A DNA stretch of 10,410 nucleotides from Ramlibacter sp. (GTDB lineage: Bacteria; Pseudomonadota; Gammaproteobacteria; Burkholderiales; Burkholderiaceae_C). The position numbers and the translations under genes are program-made. Positions within the stretch are counted from its first letter, which is position 1, and every line of letters begins with the position of its first letter. The DNA lies in assembly GCA_023701085.1 (NCBI GenBank), contig JAMPXR010000048.1:1-10410 (forward strand), given 5' to 3'. Below are positions 6,861-10,410 of the stretch, in pieces. Under the pieces are notes generated by a model, which was not told the DNA's origin, did no database searches, and worked only from the letters and a program-made list of their open reading frames with translations.

Positions 6861-6933
6861 TTGCGGCTTTCAACGTGATTGCCGCATGCTTCCCATCTGG
6901 GAACCAGGCGCTTCTTTTCAAGGGAACACCAGA

Positions 6934-8205
6934 GTGAAAAATCAACGCCGCCGCCTCTTGAAATCGCTGGCAGCATCGCTACTTGTTCCGGCCGCCGCGT
7001 GGGCGCAGACCCCGCCGGCGCCGGTGAAGATCGCGATGATCGAGAGCCTGTCGGGCGCGTTCGCCAACACGGGCGAAGCGGTGTTCCGCAACCTGGTCTG
7101 GGCGGTGGAGCGCGTGAACGCGCGCGGCGGCGTCAAGCTGCCCGGCGGCCCGCGGATGCTGGCGCTGGAACGCTACGACAGCAAGGGGCAGAACGAGGAA
7201 GCCTTGTCGGCGCTGCGCGCCGCCGTCGACGACGGCGCCCGCGTCGTGCTGCAGGGCAATTCGTCGGCCGTGGCCGCGGCCCTGATCGACGCGATCAACA
7301 AGCACAACGAGCGCGAGCCCGGCAAGCGCGTGCTGTTCCTGAACTACTCGGCGGTCGATCCCATCCTGACCAACGAGAAGTGCAGCTTCTGGCACTTCCG
7401 TTTCGACGCGCACGCCGACATGCGGATGGCGGCGCTGATGGACGTGCTCAAGGACGACCGCGGCGTGCGGAGCGTGTACATGATTGGCCAGGACTACAGC
7501 TTCGGGCAGGCGGTGCTGCGCGAGGCCCGGCGCCAGCTGGGCTTGCAGCGCCCCGACGTCCAGATCGTGGGCGACGAGTTGCACCCGATGGCGCGGGTGA
7601 AGGACTTCGCGCCCTACGCCGCCAAGATCAAGGCCAGCGGCGCGCACGCGGTGATCACCGGCAACTGGGGCAACGACCTGACGCTGCTGGTCAAGGCGGC
7701 CAAGGACGTGGGCTTCGACGGCAAGTTCTACACCTTCTATGGCAACGCGCTGGGCGCGCCGGCCGCCATCGGCGACGCCGGCATCGGCAAGGTCGTCGCG
7801 GTGGCCGATTGGCTGCCCAACGTGCCGACGCCGCAGAGCGAGGCCTTCTATCAGGCGTTCCGGCAGCGTTTCCCGAAACCCGCGGATGATTACGTCCACA
7901 TGCGGATGCAGCTGATGATCGAGGCGCTGGCGCAGGCGATCGAGCGGGCCGGCAGCCTGGAGGCCGCCGCCGTCGCCACCGCCCTGGAAAACGCCAGCGT
8001 CGGTCTGCAGGCGCAGGGCGGCACCATGCGCGCCGCCGACCACCAGTTCCAGCAGCCGCTGGTGGTGGGCGTGATGGACCGGCAGGGCACGCCCGGGGTG
8101 AAGTTCGACGTGGAGGGGTCGGGATACGGCTTTCGCGTGATCAAGACCATCGCGGCCGGCCGGGCCGAATTGCCCTCGAGCTGCAGGATGGTCCGTCCTG
8201 GCTGA
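6934..8205 (+). CDS. Orphan ABC-type substrate-binding protein (Peripla_BP_6, branched-chain amino acid type)
   Basis: This 423-residue periplasmic protein belongs to the LivJ-like type I binding proteins (Peripla_BP_6), which hand amino acids, amides or aromatic acids to an ABC importer. It begins with a signal peptide: R5-R-R-L-L-K10 resembles a twin-arginine motif, followed by a hydrophobic stretch and AWA-Q (22-25), a likely cleavage site. The mature part opens VKIAMIESLSGAFANTGEA, typical of the family's first beta strand and ligand loop, and ends with the usual ELPSSCRMVRP tail. I chose the GTG at 6934 (AAGGGA eight bases upstream) because it puts the arginines near the N-terminus; an in-frame ATG at 6886 would add 16 residues. 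No permease or ATPase gene is adjacent, so its ligand and partner are unknown. Confidence 0.9.
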   Translation: MKNQRRRLLKSLAASLLVPAAAWAQTPPAPVKIAMIESLSGAFANTGEAVFRNLVWAVERVNARGGVKLPGGPRMLALERYDSKGQNEEALSALRAAVDDGARVVLQGNSSAVAAALIDAINKHNEREPGKRVLFLNYSAVDPILTNEKCSFWHFRFDAHADMRMAALMDVLKDDRGVRSVYMIGQDYSFGQAVLREARRQLGLQRPDVQIVGDELHPMARVKDFAPYAAKIKASGAHAVITGNWGNDLTLLVKAAKDVGFDGKFYTFYGNALGAPAAIGDAGIGKVVAVADWLPNVPTPQSEAFYQAFRQRFPKPADDYVHMRMQLMIEALAQAIERAGSLEAAAVATALENASVGLQAQGGTMRAADHQFQQPLVVGVMDRQGTPGVKFDVEGSGYGFRVIKTIAAGRAELPSSCRMVRPG

Positions 8206-8235
8206 TACTCGGGGCCTCCTCGCATCCTCTCTCGC

Positions 8236-8257
8236 CGCGGCCGGGCAGCCGGCCGCG
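8236..8257 (+). repeat. 9-bp perfect hairpin ahead of the aminotransferase start
   Basis: CGCGGCCGG (8236-8244) and CCGGCCGCG (8249-8257) form a perfect, all-GC stem with a GCAG loop. It lies 30 bp after the binding-protein stop and 12 bp before the aminotransferase ATG. The tract after it is pyrimidine-rich (CCTCCTTTC) without a T run, so it is at best a weak terminator; it could also affect translation start. Confidence 0.7.
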
Positions 8258-8269
8258 CAGCCTCCTTTC

Positions 8270-9430
8270 ATGCGCACCGCCATCCAGAACCTCGAAGAAT
8301 CCAAGATCCGCGAAGTCGCCAACGCCGGCATGGGGCGCAGCGACGTGCTGGCTTTCTGGTTCGGCGAAGGGGACGAGGTCACGCCCGAATTCATCCGCCG
8401 GGCCGCCATTGAATCCCTGGAGCAGGGGGAAACCTTCTACGCCCACAACCTGGGCCTGCCCGAGCTGCGCCAAGCGGTGGCCCGGTACACCAGCGGCCTG
8501 CACCGGCCGGTCGCGGCCGACCGCATCGCGATCACCTCCGGCGGCGTCAACGCCCTGATGCTGGCGATACAGGCGCTGGTGGACGCCGGCGACGAGGTGG
8601 TGGCCGTCACGCCCGTCTGGCCGAATCTCACGGCACAGCCGCTCATCATGGGCGCGCGCCTGAAGCGCGTCAGCCTGGCGCCGCGGGCCGGCGCCTGGAC
8701 GCTGGACCTGCAGGCGCTGCTGGACGCGGTGACCGCGGACACCCGGCTGCTGATTCTCAATGCGCCCAACAATCCGACGGGCTGGACGCTCAGCCGCGCC
8801 GAGCAGGAGGCGATCCTGGCGCATTGCCGCCGAACCGGCACCTGGATCCTTGCCGACGAGGTGTACGAGCGGCTTTATTTCGAGGCATCGCCCAACGCAT
8901 GTGCCCCGAGCTTCCTGGACATCGCCGAGCCCGATGAGCGCCTGGTGGTGGTCCACAGCTTCTCGAAGAGTTTCCTGATGACCGGCTGGCGGCTGGGCTG
9001 GCTCGTCATGCCCGCCGCCATGACGCATCACATGGGCAAGCTGGTGGAGTTCAACACCTCCTGCGCCAGCGTGTTCACGCAGCGCGCAGGCGTGGTGGCG
9101 CTGGGGCGCACGGATGAGGTGACGCCCGGGGTCGTGGCGCACCTGAAGGCCTGCCGGGACACGCTGGTGCCCCTGCTGCGGGAACTGCCGGGCGTGCGCG
9201 TCGCCCCGGCTCGGGGCGGCATGTACGCCTTCTTCCAGCTCGAGGGTTTTGGCGACTCGCTGGCGCTGGCCAAGCGCCTTGTGGCCGAAGCCGGACTGGG
9301 ACTGGCGCCGGGCAACGCGTTCGCGCCGGAAGCCCAGGGCTGGCTGCGCTGGTGCTTCGCGTCGAAGGACGTGTCTCGGCTGGGGCAGGGCGTGGAACGG
9401 CTGAGCGGCTGGCTGGCTGCCCGGAAATAG
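8270..9430 (+). CDS. Class I/II pyridoxal phosphate-dependent aminotransferase
   Basis: This 386-residue cytoplasmic enzyme belongs to fold-type I PLP aminotransferases (AspC/AlaT-like branch). Visible marks are the GG(V)NALM cofactor-binding segment (91-97), N167-N-P-T-G171, D196 in ADEVYERLYF, which pairs with the pyridine nitrogen, the Schiff-base lysine K233 in SFSKSFLMTGWRLGW, and R360 in WLRWCFA, which binds the substrate carboxylate. Its length is normal and no residue is missing. The exact amino donor is not clear from sequence; aspartate, alanine or aromatic amino acids are all possible. The ATG at 8270 gives the typical MRTxIQxLEESKIREVANAGMG start, although no Shine-Dalgarno sequence precedes it. 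It follows the binding-protein gene by 64 bp and may be co-transcribed with it. Confidence 0.93.
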   Translation: MRTAIQNLEESKIREVANAGMGRSDVLAFWFGEGDEVTPEFIRRAAIESLEQGETFYAHNLGLPELRQAVARYTSGLHRPVAADRIAITSGGVNALMLAIQALVDAGDEVVAVTPVWPNLTAQPLIMGARLKRVSLAPRAGAWTLDLQALLDAVTADTRLLILNAPNNPTGWTLSRAEQEAILAHCRRTGTWILADEVYERLYFEASPNACAPSFLDIAEPDERLVVVHSFSKSFLMTGWRLGWLVMPAAMTHHMGKLVEFNTSCASVFTQRAGVVALGRTDEVTPGVVAHLKACRDTLVPLLRELPGVRVAPARGGMYAFFQLEGFGDSLALAKRLVAEAGLGLAPGNAFAPEAQGWLRWCFASKDVSRLGQGVERLSGWLAARK

Positions 9431-9478
9431 CCGGGCACGCCCTCGAGCCGGCTTCGCCGAGCCCGTGGCGCTCATCCT

Positions 9479-9506
9479 CCGGGGTCAAGCGGCTCCTGTA
9501 CCCCGG
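9479..9506. repeat. 7-bp inverted repeat upstream of rpsO
   Basis: CCGGGGT (9479-9485) and ACCCCGG (9500-9506) form a perfect inverted repeat with a 14-bp loop. It lies between the aminotransferase stop and the rpsO -10 element; the right arm covers the expected -35 position. It may end aminotransferase transcription weakly or be an operator. No T run follows. Confidence 0.5.
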
Positions 9507-9524
9507 CCACTTTGGGGGGCGTGC

Positions 9525-9530
9525 TAAAAT
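9525..9530 (+). promoter_or_regulatory. -10 element of the rpsO promoter
   Basis: TAAAAT here would start transcription near 9537 and give a leader of about 80 nt before the rpsO ATG. No convincing -35 hexamer is seen at 16-18 bp. S15 represses its own translation through leader RNA in several bacteria; no matching fold could be established by eye. Confidence 0.55.
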
Positions 9531-9616
9531 CCCAAGGCTTTGCATTTCGCAGGGCGCACGCCAGGGTGCAGTTCCAGCCCCCGGCGCAAGTTACAACATT
9601 CAAGGAAAAGCACCCC

Positions 9617-9880
9617 ATGACCGCTATCAACAAGGCCGACATCGTCAAGGCCAACGCGCGCGGCGCGAACGACACGGGCAGCCCCGAAGTGCAGGTCGCA
9701 CTGCTGACGGCCCGCATCAACGAACTCACCCCGCACTTCAAGACGCACGCCAAGGACCACCATGGCCGCCGCGGCCTGCTGCGCATGGTGAATCGCCGCA
9801 AGAGCCTGCTGGCCTACCTGAAGGACAAGGACGCCGAGCGCTACACGGCGCTGATCGGCAAGCTGGGCCTGCGCAAGTAG
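9617..9880 (+). CDS. rpsO: 30S ribosomal protein S15
   Basis: S15 is a primary 16S rRNA-binding protein that folds the central domain of the small subunit. The 87 residues (E. coli 89) carry the family block [13 protein letters not shown] (19-31) and [21 protein letters not shown] (48-68), which contains the rRNA-contacting His/Arg/Ser residues, and end in LGLRK. The ATG at 9617 is preceded by AAGGAA with a spacing of about 9; open frame upstream has no family sequence. It is followed by pnp, the order conserved across proteobacteria, and the pair is probably co-transcribed across the structured 303-bp interval. Confidence 0.98.
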   Translation: MTAINKADIVKANARGANDTGSPEVQVALLTARINELTPHFKTHAKDHHGRRGLLRMVNRRKSLLAYLKDKDAERYTALIGKLGLRK

Positions 9881-9895
9881 GGCAGGATCTAACAC

Positions 9896-9955
9896 CAAGG
9901 CGCCTGGGTTCGTGCAAGGGAAGTTCACAGCTTCCTCGCCGGCTCAGGCGCTTTG
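9896..9955 (+). repeat. Nested hairpin A after rpsO
   Basis: CAAGGCGCCTG (9896-9906) pairs with CAGGCGCTTTG (9945-9955) as an 11-bp stem with one G-U pair. Inside it GGAAG (9919-9923) pairs with CTTCC (9931-9935). It begins 15 bp after the rpsO stop, where it could shield the rpsO 3' end from exonucleases or act as a leaky attenuator. Confidence 0.65.
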
Positions 9956-9985
9956 TACTTCGGAGACGGCAAGACGAGTACCAGT

Positions 9986-10076
9986 CATTTCTTAGGGGCC
10001 AGGGGCGATCCCAGGGAACGGGGTCATTGCCCCGGCTCCCGACCTCCGACCTCCGGGCCCCGGCCCCTAAGAAATG
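9986..10076 (+). repeat. Long nested hairpin B upstream of pnp
   Basis: CATTTCTTAGGGGCC (9986-10000) and GGCCCCTAAGAAATG (10062-10076) are a perfect 15-bp inverted repeat. With A10001 bulged, GGGGC (10002-10006) pairs with GCCCC (10057-10061) and extends the stem to 20 bp. Inside, CGGGG/CCCCG (10019-10023, 10030-10034) and GGGA/TCCC (10014-10017, 10037-10040) make a second hairpin, and GACCTCC is repeated in tandem at 10041-10054. The length and position fit an RNase III processing site in the pnp leader; a dispersed REP-like palindrome is the alternative. Confidence 0.8.
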
Positions 10077-10108
10077 CCTCGTGTTCGACACCGCCTCTCC
10101 GGGCACCG

Positions 10109-10156
10109 GGCGCAGCCTGATGCGCCGACGGGAAAGCCGGGGCGGACCCCTCCGCC
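10109..10156 (+). repeat. Two short hairpins in the pnp leader
   Basis: GGCGCA (10109-10114) pairs with TGCGCC (10121-10126), and GGCGGA (10141-10146) pairs with TCCGCC (10151-10156) around a CCCC loop. The second ends 27 bp before the pnp ATG, near enough to influence ribosome access. Confidence 0.5.
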
Positions 10157-10183
10157 GGGCCCCCAGCAACAAGTGAGACGAAC

Positions 10184-10410
10184 ATGAGTATCTTCAACAA
10201 GGTGACCAAGAGCTTCCAGTGGGGCTCGCACACTGTCACGCTCGAAACCGGCGAAATCGCGCGCCAGGCGGGCGGTGCCGTCATCGTCAACATCGACGAC
10301 ACCATGGTGCTGGCCACCGTGGCGGCTTCCAAGACGGCCAAGCCGGGCCAGGATTTCTTCCCGCTCACGGTGGACTACATCGAGAAGACCTACGCGGCCG
10401 GCAAGATTCC
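10184..10410 (+). CDS. pnp: Polyribonucleotide nucleotidyltransferase (PNPase), N-terminal part (cut by window edge)
   Basis: The first 75 codons are present and run off the right edge; the family is usually about 700 residues. The start [20 protein letters not shown] and the block [20 protein letters not shown], followed by [23 protein letters not shown], are the first RNase PH domain of PNPase. The enzyme is a phosphorolytic 3'-5' exoribonuclease of the degradosome; the KH and S1 domains would lie beyond the window. The ATG at 10184 has a weak GTGAG six bases upstream. Position after rpsO confirms the call. The weak binding site and the structured leader suggest post-transcriptional control, which PNPase exerts on itself in E. 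coli. Confidence 0.96.
   Translation, partial: MSIFNKVTKSFQWGSHTVTLETGEIARQAGGAVIVNIDDTMVLATVAASKTAKPGQDFFPLTVDYIEKTYAAGKI

Larger units (their letters stand above)
9881..10183 (+). other. Structured non-coding interval between rpsO and pnp
   Basis: No frame here carries recognisable protein sequence. The 303 bp hold at least four inverted repeats: 9896-9955, 9986-10076, 10109-10126 and 10141-10156. A short GTGT/ACAC hairpin also occurs at 10081-10091. None ends in a T run, so readthrough from rpsO into pnp is likely. In E. coli the equivalent interval holds an attenuator, a pnp promoter and the RNase III cleavage hairpin; the parallel here is inferred from position and structure. No convincing promoter hexamers were found. 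Confidence 0.75.

Noticed and set aside
6795..6873. A possible heat-shock sigma-32 promoter for hsp20 (TTGAAA on the minus strand at 6873-6868)
   Set aside because: The expected CCCCAT-type -10 block is not found at the right distance, so only half of the promoter would be present.
6979..8409. A 476-codon minus-strand frame opposite the binding protein
   Set aside because: It is a shadow of the Peripla_BP_6 gene, with no ribosome site and no recognisable sequence.
8141..9475. A 444-codon minus-strand frame opposite the aminotransferase
   Set aside because: The aminotransferase has its catalytic lysine and cofactor residues on the plus strand. The antisense product resembles nothing.
9537..9616. 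An S15 autoregulatory RNA fold in the rpsO leader
   Set aside because: Only a 4-bp GCAC/GTGC hairpin is visible. No fold matching a known S15-binding motif could be established by eye.
9352..10176. A 274-codon plus-strand frame spanning rpsO and the rpsO-pnp interval
   Set aside because: It reads rpsO out of frame and runs through the palindromes; there is no start context or family sequence.

Overview
The window looks like chromosomal core sequence from a high-GC betaproteobacterium, probably order Burkholderiales and perhaps Comamonadaceae (Ramlibacter/Variovorax-like). This rests on base composition, TAAAAT/TAAACT-type -10 elements, protein wording and the gene mix; it is recognition, not a database result. 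I see no insertion sequence, phage gene, CRISPR array, tRNA or rRNA.

Region 1 (1-4398) is a minus-strand nitrite-assimilation operon. It runs nirC (formate/nitrite-family channel), nirB (NAD(P)H-siroheme nitrite reductase large subunit), nirD (Rieske-type small subunit), then ybiB, a TrpD2-like protein cut by the window edge. nirB and nirD overlap by 4 bases. Upstream of nirC are a near-consensus sigma-54 promoter and, about 100 bp further upstream, two adjacent NtrC-like 17-mers. This points to nitrogen-limitation control: nitrite is imported and reduced to ammonium for assimilation.

Region 2 (4399-6413) has tsaD (tRNA t6A synthesis) on the plus strand, apparently leaderless, because a TAAACT box ends 6 bp before its ATG. 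It converges with, and overlaps by 15 bp, a minus-strand alpha/beta hydrolase that has its own sigma-70-like promoter. A strong hairpin terminator follows a small heat-shock protein gene.

Region 3 (6414-9430) holds hsp20 (minus), an orphan Peripla_BP_6 substrate-binding protein with a twin-arginine-like signal (plus), and a class I PLP aminotransferase (plus). A 9-bp perfect hairpin sits just ahead of the aminotransferase start.

Region 4 (9431-10410) is the conserved rpsO-pnp pair (ribosomal protein S15 and polynucleotide phosphorylase; pnp runs off the right edge). The 303 bp between them has no gene but is packed with inverted repeats, including a 15-bp perfect stem that extends to 20 bp with one bulge and contains a nested hairpin. 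In E. coli the equivalent interval carries the RNase III site used in PNPase autoregulation, so a similar role is the leading inference; a REP-like repeat is the alternative. This interval and the shared nirC/tsaD control region are the two least ordinary parts. I found no clearly new multi-gene system.
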